From positions 1-64,000 of the forward strand of contig VWPU01009690.1 in NCBI GenBank assembly GCA_013398955.1: a stretch of DNA of 64,000 nt. The letters are read 5' to 3'. The stretch comes from Callaeas wilsoni (Eukaryota > Chordata > Aves > Passeriformes > Callaeidae). The notes beneath the pieces are model-generated. The model was given only the letters and a program-made list of their open reading frames with translations, did no database searches and was not told the DNA's origin. Made by a program: the position numbers and the translations under genes. The first letter of the stretch is position 1. The number at the start of each line of letters is the position of its first letter. Below, piece after piece: positions 24,945 through 36,627 of the stretch.

Positions 24945-25790
24945 AAAATCATAGAATTGTTTAATTTGGAAAAGATACTTAAGACTGACACTGCCAAGTT
25001 CACCACTAAATATATGTCCCTAAGCATATCGTCTACACATCTTTTAAATACCTCCAGGGATGATGACTCCACCACTGCCCTCACCAGCGAGTTCCAATGC
25101 TTGTCTTCACTTTCCATAAAGAAACATCTTTTACCACTGTCTCTCTTCCTCTCACATTTTACTTGGGAGAATAGTCTGATCCCCACCTGGCCACAACCTC
25201 CTTTCAAGGAGCTGTAGGGAGTGGTGAGATCCACTCAGCCTCCTTTCCTCCAGCTGAAGAAAACTGCAGGTCCCTCAGCTGCTCCTTACAGGACTTGTGC
25301 TCCAGACCCTTCATCAGCTCCCAGCTCCACTGCCCTTCTCTGGACATGCTCCAGCACTTACATGTCTTTCTTGTAGTGAGGGGCTAAAAACTGAACACAG
25401 GATTTGAAGTGTGGCCTCACTAGTGCCGAGTACAGAGGGACAATCCCTGCCCTGGTCCTGCTGGCCACACTATTGCTGGTACAGGCCAGGATGCCACTGG
25501 CCTTCTTGGCCACCTGGGCACACCCTGGCTCATGTTCAGTCACTGTCACCAGCACCCCCAGGTCCTGTCCCTCTGAGCAGCTTTCTTCCACTCTGTCCCA
25601 GCCTGTGGCACTTTTTTGGGGTTGTTGTGACCCAAGGGCAGGAACCAGCACTAGCCATGGTTGAACCTCTCACCACTGGCCTTGACCCATTGATCCAGCC
25701 TGTCCAGATCCCTCTGCAGAGCCTGCCTGCCCTCCAGCAGAACAATGCTCCCACACAATTTGGTGTTATGTTGAAACTCACTAAATTTTG
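24945..25790 (-). mobile_element. CR1 LINE fragment, reverse strand, with C-terminal ORF2
   Basis: The left end is the antisense CR1 tail (AAATCATAGAATTG). The body of about 845 bases includes the 3' UTR and the end of ORF2. On the reverse strand between 25651 and 25358 an intact stretch of about 97 codons shows the typical end-of-reverse-transcriptase pattern ([47 protein letters not shown]). The upstream catalytic part is absent, so the copy is 5'-truncated and dead. The relatively long open frames, on both strands, come from this element. Confidence 0.92.
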
Positions 25791-28700
25791 AATCTTTAGT
25801 AATTCTGCTGTCTACTTCTTCAACACATTTAGGTAACTTTAATAGATGTCTTGCAACTTGAGATATATTTTTAATGTAATGTATATTCTTTATTCCTAAA
25901 AGGATTGGAATATTGCTGTTACTTATTTTAAGACAAAACCAGTACTATCCAAACAGATTTCACTTTAGCATAGACAGGTACAATATTAGAAGGTGGTGTA
26001 ACATGAACCACCTCAGAATGACAATTGCTTCATGAGAAAGCAGGGAGAAACTAGGAAATTGAAAAACTCATTTACATGTTTTATTTTGTTCCTTAAAATT
26101 CTGTGTGCCTCTTATCAGTCTTACCAAGTTTAATGCTGTAGCAAACAACACACAGTGCCACAGCCACTGCACAATGCTAACTATATATTTTGCTCTGTGC
26201 CATGGGCTGAGTTTCTCATTTCATACATCATTTCCAACTTGCTGCGGTGATTCTGTGAAGTGATTGCCTATCCCACTAACACAAAGTTAGGAAGAAGTAT
26301 CATCTTTCCCAACACTTGTTTTGATCAAGCCGTGCACTAGACATCACAGGCAGTTTCCTGTTTCTCACTACTAAAAGTAAAACACCAGCTATAATTTTAC
26401 CCACTAAAATTATACCAGAAACCCTTTGCATTCTGTTGTTGAGTGTCGATGTTAAGGATGCTAAATTGTTCAACAAAGCTTTGTCTGTCAGGTGCTATAT
26501 GCTGCTACTCCTTATTTTATCTGCCTAGAGATATCCAACAGCATGCAAAAACCACATCCGGAGAGGAAGCTCTGGATTGTAGCCAAATCTGTCAGATTTT
26601 TTTTAATGTTTCTGAAATGCCATTCAACAAAAATCAGTGTGAGTTATTTCTACTTTCCCCACTCAGCACCAGCAGTATAATAGCTTAATGATAGCATGAG
26701 ACTCAGGGCACAGACCTGAGACAAGCAATCATAGCAACATCTCATTTTCACCCTGGTCTCCATGCAGTGAACCAACATTTCAGGCACTGAAAGTAAAACT
26801 GAGTTAAAATGGGTAAACCTATAATACCAGCATACACAAAGTGTTACTGGACCTCACCTATGTGTGAAGCAGAATGGAACAAGCTTCAATATTGCTAATT
26901 TCACTGGACTAAATTCATCTTTGTATCCAGCTGACAGTGTAAATGAAGTTAGGTAAGGACTGAGCATGAAAGATACCCTTAAATGTAACCAAAGATTTAC
27001 ATTTTCTCTAGCGCCTTAGAATCAAATGCGTAGTAATTTATTCTGGAAAGGGGACTTTGCCACCACATCAGTTTGTTTATTTTTTAAATTTTTTTTCATC
27101 TTTTATGTTTTAATATTGGTCAGTATATGCCTTAGATAGACCAAGTGTGGTTTTGCCCAATTGAATGAAAAATTCAGTTTTATGCCAGTTTCTCTTCTTT
27201 TTTTCTTTTTTTAATAATACAGCAATGTTTAAAATGCAGGATGCTCAAGCATACTATTGACTCAATTCTCCTTTGTATGGTCAGGAATACACTGGGCCAA
27301 ACCCAAAATACTCTTTCGAGCATCTCGGTTACTATTTTGTCAGTCACTATAATCTAGTAAAAAGCATCATTAACATGCTAAGGTTGCAAATACATTTGCT
27401 ATACTTTTGGTCTTCAGTTAGTTTCAGAGAGGGAGTGGAAAAATGAAATGTGGGTGTCTTGTTTTGATTACTCATTTTGTTTGTTTGTTTTGCTAGATGG
27501 TCCCAAAGAATGAAACCTTTGTTTTTCTTTGAGACATACTTGGCATTTAGCTATTTTTATTTCTCCAAAGTTAAGATTTTTTAGATACATGGAATGATGC
27601 AGCCATCTCCTAATTTTGTTTTGTTTTCCTCAAGTCAACAGGCTGCAAAGCAAATGTTTACTTTGTTTTTGGCTTGTCCAGAAAATTGAAACTGTGCAAG
27701 CCCCACAATCCCCTCTTCTTTTCACTGTTGGCATATTCTGTTTCACTATTCGTTTTTGCCATGATGTATGTTCTTACTGCTCAGGAGATGAAGGAAGTGA
27801 TGGGTCATTTTAAGCAGCTTTCTCGCTCCATGATTAGAGTGCAGCAGTGTATACTGAGCCCCTTAAAGAAGAAACACTCCTCTCTCCTCGCTTTCTTTTC
27901 CCGTGTCAGGGAGCAGAGAGCAAGATGAATCAAAGGTAGTGGAGCACAGTAAGAGCAGACACACAATAGGACCATTATTAAGCACCCTGAAAAGCATAGT
28001 TACCACCATGGGAACACACCAGTATTAGTCAGAAAAAAAATTAGCTGAGGGGAGATAAATAAAGTAAAATCTCTAACATATGTGAGATCTCAGAAACACC
28101 CCTGAATGACCATTCTTCATAACCCTGTAGACCACATTATATTAAATGATTGCCACTTACGTAACCATTACCTCAGGTTTCGCTGACCTTGACAGCAATG
28201 CAGTAATTACATCTTTGAATGTCACTGAAGAGCTTTTACAGAGTAATGCGACAGGCACATAGAACATGCAGAAATTTTTCTACTCACTATTCATAGGTAT
28301 ATATGGATTGTATAAGCCTATTACAAAAGAAATCTATCTCATGTCAAACTTCATTTTTATGAAGTTTTCTGACAATATTGCAGATTCTTACAGTATGCTG
28401 TTACTAGATTTAAGTGTGCGAATATCCTTCATGCATTTCCTACTCAGCTAAGTTTCTCTTATCTTTCCTGCTGCACTGGGAGAGCTTGAGCCATGATGAC
28501 TGCATAAGAGCATCCAGATTTGGCATCACTAAATCTAAAAAAATACTTCATAAGTTCACTGGCATTACAGAGCTGTTAGACTTATAGTCAATGTCAAAAG
28601 TTGGGTGATTGCAAACAGAGCTTGGCTTGAGAGAGTAGATTTACAAGATCAGGAAGCTCAGTTCACTCACATCTAGATCAGCTAGTCATATCCATAGGTA

Positions 28701-29339
28701 GTTTCACATAATATGAGATACTGGGCTTGAACCAGTATATGTGCTCTGTAATTTGGCTTGCTTATGGCCTGCTGTTTGCACTGTGTATTTTTGTAATTCC
28801 AATAAACAGATGAGGAGATAAGATGCATTCACATCCCAGGAGATAATGCACACAAAGAAGTATGACCTCCTGTCTTAAGGTTAGACAGCAGGCTGCACAC
28901 TGGTATGCAGTGCTGGTACCAAAAACTCGAGCAGCATTTACTTTTTTAAGAGTTGATGCTGCCCAGATGCATGCTTCCTATTCAGAGGAGCATCATCAAC
29001 TTGAGTTTATTCAAAACCAGAGTTTCTGCTTCCTAAAAACTGTTCTTAAACAGAAATCCTCTGCTCTTCACTGAGGCTAAGGTTCCAAGGAATAATCAAG
29101 AATCACCTTTCACTAGCAAAAGGATTATCTGAGCAATATTCTCTTCCTTTATTTGACTAATTTGTTCAGCATGTTTTATTCCAGTGAAAGACTCCATGTA
29201 ATTATTGCCTATCAACTGAACCACCGGTCTCCAGATGATTTGCCAGGTAGAAATTTCATTTCATGTCACCGGTAATGAAGGATCCCAAAATGAATGGTGT
29301 GCTGCTTAACCTTATACTAACGAAGAATGTCTTGATGAT
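25791..29339. other. Unique AT-rich DNA, no gene seen
   Basis: No exon or transposon is recognised. A weak CR1-tail-like string (GGTGATTCTGTGAAG) near 26246 is too short to call. Confidence 0.5.
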
Positions 29340-31396
29340 GATGTGAAGGTTGGGTGCAGTCCTGGCTGTACCAGGGAGATTGTGCAGTTCAGTATTGAAT
29401 GAAGAGGTAACAGGACAGTGAGTAAGATTACAGCCATCGACTTCAGGAGACCTAATTTTAGCCTCTTTAGGGATCTTCTTGGAAGAATCCCAGAGGAACA
29501 GGCCCTGCAGGGAAGAGGGGTCCAAGAAAGTTGGTCGATTTTCAAGAATCTCTTCCTCCAAATTCAAGAATGATGCATGCCAATGAGAAAGAAATCAGGC
29601 CAAGGGGACTAGAAACCTCCTTGGATGAATAAAGAACTAATAAAAGGAAAACAAAGGATAATGTGCAACCATTAACAAATGGAGAGGGGACTCTGGTAAC
29701 AGGATGTAGAGAAGGCAGGCTTATTGAATGCCTTCTTTGCATCAGTCTTCACTGATGACACCAGCCTCCAGGAACGTCTGACCCAGAAGACCAGGGTAAA
29801 TGAATGTTGGAAGGAAAACTTCCCCTTAGTCACAGAGGATTGAGTTAGAGTCAGGAAAACATGATATCCACAATTCCATGGGCCCTGATGGGATGAATCC
29901 TCAAGTGCTGAGAGAGCTGGCTGACATTCTAGACAGACCACTCACAGTCATCTTTGGAAGTTTGGGGCAATCAGGAGACCTGCCTGAGGACTGGAACACA
30001 GGAAATGTTACCCTGGTCTTCCAAAAAGGCATGAAGAAGGACCCAGGGAACTACTGCCCAGTCAGTCTCACTTCAGTACCTGGAACAGTGATGGAGTGAG
30101 TGCCTCATTCTGGAGTCTGTGTGTACCACGTGGAAGGCAAGAAGCTTCAGGTGTCAGCATGGACTCAGTAAAGACAAGTCATGTTTGAACAACCTTATTG
30201 CCTTCCATGATAAGAGAGGTAACTGGACAGATGAGGGGAAAGCAGTGGATATTGTCTACCTTGACTTCACCAAGGCTTTTGACACTGTCTCTCACAGCAT
30301 CCTCATAGGCAAACTCAGGAAGTGTGGATTGGATGAGTGGACAAAGAGATGGAGTGAGAACTGGCTGAATGGGAGATCCCAGGGAGCTGTAATTAGTAAC
30401 ACAGCGTCTGTCTGGAGGCCTGTCACTAGTGGTGCCCCCAGAGGTTAAATACAGGTCCAGTATTGTTTAACTTATTTATCAGTAACTTGGATGAAGGGGC
30501 AGATGCCTTCTCAGCAAGTTCATTGATGACACAGAGCTGGGAGGAGTGGCCGATACCCCANTGGCCGATACCCCACGGGGCCGTGCAGCCCTTCAGAAGG
30601 GCCTCGACAGGGTGGGGACATGGGCAGAGAAGAACTGTGAAATTCAACAAAGGCAAATGCAGGGTTCTGCACCTGGGGAGGAATAGTCCTGGGCATCATG
30701 ACAGGCTGGGGGCTGATCTGCTGGGAAGGAGCTCTGTGGACAAGGACCTGGGAATCCTGGTAGACAACAAGCTGTCCATGAGCTAGCAGTGTGTCCTGGA
30801 GGCCAAGAAGGCCAGTGGTGTCCTAGAGCTCATTAGGAAGAGCATTGCCAGCTGGTCAAGGAATGTGATTCTGCCCCTTTACTCAGGCCTGGTGAAACCT
30901 CCCCTGGAGTGCTGTGTCCAATTCTGGGCTTCTCAGTACAAGAGAGCTATGATGCTCCCAGAGCAAATCCCACAGAGGGCTATGAAGCTGATTAAGAGGC
31001 TGAAGCATCTCTCTTACAAGCAAAGGCTGAGGGATCTGGGCCTGTTCAGTCTCGAAGAGACAACTGAGAGGGGACCTTGTCAATATCTGTAAGTATCTGA
31101 AGGGAAGGTGGTAAGAGCATGGAGCCAGGCTCTGCTCATTGGTGCCAAGCAATAGGACAAGAGGCAACAGGCAGAAACTGATGCACACCTGAACATGAGG
31201 AAGAACTTCTTTACTGTGCAGGTAGCTGTGCACAGAGAGGGTACGGAGTCTCCCTCACTGGGGATACTCAAGGACTATCTGGATACAATCCTGTGCAATG
31301 TCCTCTGGGATGACCCTGCTTGAGAAGGGAGGTTGGACCAGATAACCCACTGTGGTCCCTTCCAACCTGACACATTCTAGGGTTCTGTGATTTGAT
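29340..31396 (+). mobile_element. Largest CR1 LINE copy, forward strand, decayed reverse transcriptase
   Basis: About 2 kb of a CR1 element from the endonuclease/RT linker to the 3' tail (GGTTCTGTGATTTGAT near 31380-31396). Recognisable ORF2 pieces in order: the GPDGMNPQVLRELAD block (29881 on), PGNYCPVSLTSVPG (about 30046-30090), HGLSKDKSCLNNLIAF (about 30160), catalytic motif A YLDFTKAFDTVSHS (Asp at 30263-30265), the metal-binding FIDD box (30519-30530, where CR1 usually has FADD), FNKGKCRVLHLGRN (about 30640-30680) and the C-terminal LPLYSGLVKPPLE block (about 30868-30906). Stops at 30097 and 30446, with frame changes after each, disable it. Compared with CR1 as I know it, a segment is missing near 29640-29690. 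The left boundary is approximate. Confidence 0.93.
30547..30575. other. Probable assembly artefact: N between two identical 14-mers
   Basis: TGGCCGATACCCCA occurs at 30547-30560 and again at 30562-30575, separated by the window's only N (30561). CR1 elements normally have this segment once. The pattern fits two contig ends that overlap but were joined with a one-base gap. The extra 15 bases do not change frame. Confidence 0.8.
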
Positions 31397-34300
31397 TTTT
31401 CCTAGAGCAAAATATTTATTTTGTTTGCAATTTGGTTTTGTATCAGGAAAATACTTCCACATGAAGACACATTAGCTGCATGTTATCTGAAACACTGGTT
31501 AGTTTTTTCCAGTTGAACCATTATTCTGCAATATTATTTTAATCTTTGTTGTAAGAGAAACAATTGTTAGAAATAAAAAATAGAGCATTTTACTTTAATT
31601 TTTCATTTAATAAGAAAGTGAGGATAAAAATAATTTTTATAATTTAAATAATATATCATAAACTATAATCCAATACAATCTGCAAGATTTTTTAGTTTTC
31701 TTAAATGCTTCTGTCTTTTTTTCATGGAAGTAATATTTAAGTATTTCTTCAAGACATCTATTAATCAATTCTGGTTGTGGCTTAGGAGAAATTCTGATTG
31801 GTTGCTCAGACTACCCTGCCACTGAAGAAGAATCCTCACTCTTTAAGATTTACTGCTTCCCAAAAACTCACCCCACCCCACCTCCCCAACCTCTTTCCTC
31901 AGAAAATATAGAAGCTTCAAAAGAAACCAAAAAAAGCCTGGAAACCAGAAGAGAGAAAACTAGAGAAATAAATCCACAGTTACAATGATTTTGATGCCAA
32001 CATTTCTTGCACATCAAGTGCAATTCACATATTGTCTGGATCTGTAGAAGGAATAGGATTTTATCTATTTCCTAGGAGCAATATTGGCATATATTTCCAG
32101 GTTGCACTTTTTCTGTGGATAGATAGCTCAGCACTAAAGTATGCGTTGTTTGAAGTGTCTAAGGTACTAGCATGGTTTATTTCTTTTTCAGTCATTTTGG
32201 GGCACTATTTCTGCTAACTTCTTTATCTATACTGATTAGAGAAACTGTAGTTTTCAAATAATTACCTGTAATGTACCTTATAAAGCACTAATGTTAGAAG
32301 TCATTTATTAAGACAAGAACTGTAATTTAGAGGAATTAATTTTGGCTAACTGAAATAAATATTAGAAAGCATCAGAATAACCATTAAATGCCATAAAGAA
32401 TCCAGCTAAATGCCACCTGTTTTAACAGCCATCTGGATGTAGCATGTTAAATCTGTAGTCTGTTAATCTTGCTTTCTCTTGTTCTCTCAACACTGTGTCC
32501 AGTAGCAATTGCCACTCAATTTTCTTCTATAAACTGTGAGTGACAGAGAGACATCAAAGCAAGAACAGAAATAAGTGGAAGCAGAAAATGCCATCCTAGA
32601 CAATGAAACAAGCCCTGCCAGCACTGTGGTTATTCTTAGTGAAAGGATGCGCTGCAGGTCCAGGTACTGGACCTGTAACGTGAGCTTGAGTGCGTGACCT
32701 TACAGAGCCCTCGCTTTGAGTCTCCTCCAAGGACAGCACCACATGTCAGGATAAGTGTGCCTTATCATGAGAAGGCATCCTGTTTTTCAAGACCAAAGTT
32801 CTTTTTTTAAATTTTAACAATGGTCATGTGATCTGTAAAACAGTTTTTGCTTCTAGTTTATTTTTCTTGATCACTACAGACTGTGATCTGTACATACCCT
32901 TTTTGGCTGTATGTTGGACCTCCTCTCTACATGAAGTCTTGATGTGTGCTTTTTCATCTGACTTCTTTTCCCACACATGACATGTATAATCAATTCATCC
33001 TAATATAAGAAGTGCTCAAATCTGCCTTATTCAACAAATTTTGGTTTATTCCCAGATTTAAAAGGCTTCTGAAAACTTCAAACTATAGAATTGTTAGCTG
33101 TATAGAGAAAAGTCAAGTCCACTGGCAGCTACACCTTGTTGAAGGGATCTATATAGCCTTACACAAACATTACTTAAAGCTGTGTTTTGATGTCTTCCTG
33201 AGGACAAGAAAGCACATTAAAGACTGAGATGCTGAATCTCATGTCAGTGTTGTAGTTTGTCTTTTCCTCTGGCTCAACAATTCTGTCATCACAAAAACGC
33301 CAAATAAAGAATGTCTGTATAATTTACTTATTTGGTGTACACACATTACATATGAAACTGTAAGGCCCGGTCTAGTACCCACTTACGACAATTAAGATTT
33401 AATACTGATTTTGAGAACTTGCATTGGGGTGTTCATTTAGATAGAAAATTTAACAGGAAAAGCAAATGTTACACATCTGACCATGGATCTCCTCTTTTGT
33501 GGCAGTCTCATGTCCCCAGAAATCAGGAACAAATCAGAAATTAAAATAAGGTTTTTACCTGTTAGTTCATACAAGATTGACTGCTTCTGATGAAAAGGCC
33601 AATACATATCATATTAGTAAAGAAAAATGTAAGAAATTACAAAGCACAACACACACAACCTTTTCCTCACACACGCGCATGCAGAGACTAAATCAAAAAT
33701 TTTTCCTTGGGAAAGAAAAAGCAGAATTTTCATCTGATACAATGTTCAATATTTCATACCTTTCAAAGTTTATTATCACAGAAAAGAATACAATGGTATA
33801 TTCTTTTTACTTGAAGCAGACTGATTTCTAAATACACTGAAAAGAAGAGGGTGGGAAATCCCTTCCATAAAGAATCTGTTTCACATTTTTCACATCCTGG
33901 TTCGGCACATGTTATGGGACAAAGAGATGGGTGTACATTGCAAAAAAATTAGTTTCATCTAGGAACGGGTAATAGGAGAAAAAGGTAGAAATAATAAAAA
34001 ATATGACCTATTTTCTTAGCAAGGTTGTCATTAGTGTCTCTAGGAAAAGATGATACAAACCTCTGCCAGGAATGTTGCATGTGCCCTGTCTGGATACACA
34101 GAGTGGGCTTCATAAGCTCAAAATACTCCTCTTTTTCTCACAATTCTTGCATAGGTTCTTGGGATTTTCAAGACAAGTAGTGGCTTACTAGACAAATAGT
34201 TATTGAAGAGGCTGCAATGTGTAGGAAGCAAATTACTGTCATTGTTTAGATGAAATCTGGATTGCTGAAAAACTCTGACTTGCAGCAATATCCTGGACTG

Positions 34301-35463
34301 AGATGGAGTAAACTAATGTTTAAAACATTTTCTCTTTGTTCCCATGTTTGTCTTAGTTTTAGGTTTTTTTGTAATTTGGCTTTGTTTTCTGTCAATAAAG
34401 GAAAGCCCTAGGGAAGAGGTGAGTTTTAATTCCAAATGTACATTCTTTGTTTTAGAACAGGTTGGAAAGGAGTAGCAGATGGATAACATTTGGGACATTT
34501 TGTCAATTCATCTGTTAATAAGTGAGACACTCACACTGGCTACATAAACCAAAGTCCTTCTGTCTCCAGCACTGCCAGCAGCCCTGAAGATATCCTCTGA
34601 GAATGTTTTTGATGGTGGACAGTTCTGATAAAACCAGTAATATTTTCTACAGTTGAAAGCCATATCACAGCCCCTTGAATCAAGACCTTTTTTGTGATCA
34701 TACCTCATTATTATTTCATCACGGAAACACATTTTTACCTGCATTAAAGCTTACTGAACTTGCCCAGACAGAACTAATGCAACATATGGCTTATAAAGTA
34801 TTTTTCTACCATTTCTGAGAAACAAGCAAATATGTTACCAAGCGGTTGCTGCTTTTGCTGATCTAGCTGATGTCAACCTGTCTGATACTACTTTGTATTC
34901 CCTGATGTTCCTAAGACATGTATTGTTGCATGCTGTGTACCTGAGATACCTTGGATGTCTCTTTCAACAAAGAGTCATAGAACAATGCAGTAACTTTAAA
35001 TATACTGTATGCAGTAGAAATCAAATAGAGCTTTATTTGCCTTTTGATTAGTGATTTGGAAAGAAATGCTGAGTTATGAAAACAAGTATTATCAGAGGTC
35101 TTTCGAAAACTCCAACTTCCCTATCCTTCTGAAACATTGTAAATTACAACATATTCTAGCCACACATTCTAGCACACTGTAAGTCAACACCTGGGTATAT
35201 AAACAAAATGTTATTGCTCGTATCATTAGATGATGTACACAGAACAAAACTATCAATTTCTCTGTTTGCATGCAGCATTTTTCTGTGTTTGAGCATTGTT
35301 AGTATGAACAAATGATGCTGCCAAATAAGAGGCAATTTTTCTTTACAAGCACGTAGATATCGCAATAATATGCAGACATAATATTTGGCATACTATTCAT
35401 AATGCATAAGTGAAATTAGGGAAATCAAAGCTCAGATGTTGAAACTAGTGAGGGAGATGATAA
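31397..35463. other. Unique AT-rich DNA, no gene seen
   Basis: A 9-bp-arm hairpin lies at 32655-32675. A reverse-strand frame at 34508-34744 (78 codons) includes a more protein-like part after a TTTTATCAG acceptor-like site, but has no good donor. Nothing else recognised. Confidence 0.5.
32655..32675. repeat. Short perfect hairpin (9-bp arms, 3-base loop)
   Basis: CAGGTCCAG and CTGGACCTG are exact reverse complements separated by GTA. It lies in a patch richer in G+C than its surroundings. Confidence 0.85.
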
Positions 35464-36054
35464 AATCAGAGAATGTGCTGAAATGGAAGGGACCTACAAG
35501 GATCATCTAAGTGCGGCCTCTGGTTCGGCACAGAAGAACATCAAGACTCACACTATGTGTCTGAGAATATTGTCCAAATGTTCCTTTGAACTCTGTCAGG
35601 CTGGTGCTGTGACCACTTCCCATGGGAGCCTGGTGCAATGCCAAATCACCTTGTGGGTTAAGACCCTTCTTCCTCTATCCAACCTAAACCTCCCCTGGCA
35701 CAGCTTCATACCATTCACTCATATCCTGTCACTGGTCACAAAAGAGAAAAGATTGGTGCCTGCCCCTTTGCTTCCTCTGATGAGGAAGGTGTAGATTGCC
35801 ATGTCTCCCTTCAAACTGTTCTTCTCCAGCCTGAACAAGCTTAATTACCTCAGCCACTCCTCATATGGCTTCCCCTGTAGGCCTTTCACCATATTTGTGG
35901 CCCTTTTTTGGATGCATTATATATCTTACATTGTGGCACCCAAAACTGCACACAGGACTCAAAGTGAGGCTGCACCACTGCGGAGTACAGGGGACTATCA
36001 TGTCCCCCCAACAGGCTGGCAATGCTGTCTTTGATGCACTACAGGACAATGAGA
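35464..36054 (-). mobile_element. CR1 LINE fragment, reverse strand
   Basis: Begins with a decayed CR1 tail complement (AAATCAGAGAATGTGCTGA) and passes through antisense C-terminal ORF2 landmarks: the CTCTGTCAGGCTGGTGCTG segment near 35593, CACTGGTCACAA (about 35731), the CAGCCACTCCTCATATGGC segment (about 35851) and the GTGGCCCTTTTTTGGATGC segment (about 35898). It resembles the subfamily of the copy at 8996-9795. The inner end meets the next CR1 copy almost directly. Confidence 0.9.
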
Positions 36055-36059
36055 AGCAG

Positions 36060-36627
36060 GGCTGAGGAAAATCTGAGGCCACTGCTCAAGGGAGAAGTGA
36101 GTTTAGTGACAAAGGATGAGAAAAAGTAGAGGTGCTTGATGTCTGCCATCTGATTTCCTGAGATTAGTTAGATTAGTTATAAAATTGGTGAGAATGTACC
36201 AGAACCTGGGAAGTTCCAGGTGGCTGGGAAAATACAAATGTTGCACCAACCTTTACACAGCTCAAGCAGGAGGACTGGAGGAACTAGCGGCTAATCAGCC
36301 TTCCTTAGCACCTGGGAATATAAACTAAAAACTTATAGCTATTTCCAGACACTTGAGGTACAAAGATGTGACTTGGAACAGCTGGTGCCAGTTTGCCAAG
36401 GACAAATTATGCCTGACCAACCTGATAGCCTTCCATGATGAAATGACCAACTAAATGGGTAAGGGGTGCACAGGGGATATTTATTAAAGACCTGGGTGAT
36501 TGGATCCAAGCAAGTCTGTGGACATCATCAAATTGAGGGGGAAATGTCAGTACTGAAGGGCAGTGTTACTGTTCATAGAGACTTCAACAGTGTGGAGCAG
36601 TTTGTGAGGTTCAGCAAAGCTAAATAC
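36060..36627 (+). mobile_element. CR1 LINE fragment, forward strand, internally deleted RT
   Basis: Directly abuts the reverse-strand copy at 35464-36054, but is on the opposite strand and comes from an earlier part of the element. Landmarks in order: TGAGGCCACTGCTCA (36075), CCTGGGAAGTTCCAGGTGGC (about 36206), the CAAGGACAAATTATGCCTGACC segment (36397) and the region after the FADD box (about 36500-36627). The palm segment holding motif A is missing between about 36455 and 36490, and the FADD-equivalent sequence is unrecognisable, so the copy is dead. Confidence 0.8.

Noticed and set aside
25411..25791. 126-codon forward ORF, longest in the window
   Set aside because: It is the antisense of a CR1 ORF2 C-terminus.
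26235..26262. Possible CR1 tail
   Set aside because: Only about 15 bases resemble the CR1 end and no upstream CR1 sequence is seen.
30883..31233. 116-codon reverse ORF
   Set aside because: Antisense of the forward CR1 ORF2.
34508..34744. Reverse-strand 78-codon frame with a protein-like end
   Set aside because: No convincing donor and no recognised family; kept only as a mention in the region note.
34970..35000. GTCATAGAACAATG as a CR1 start
   Set aside because: Too short, and no CR1 body follows.
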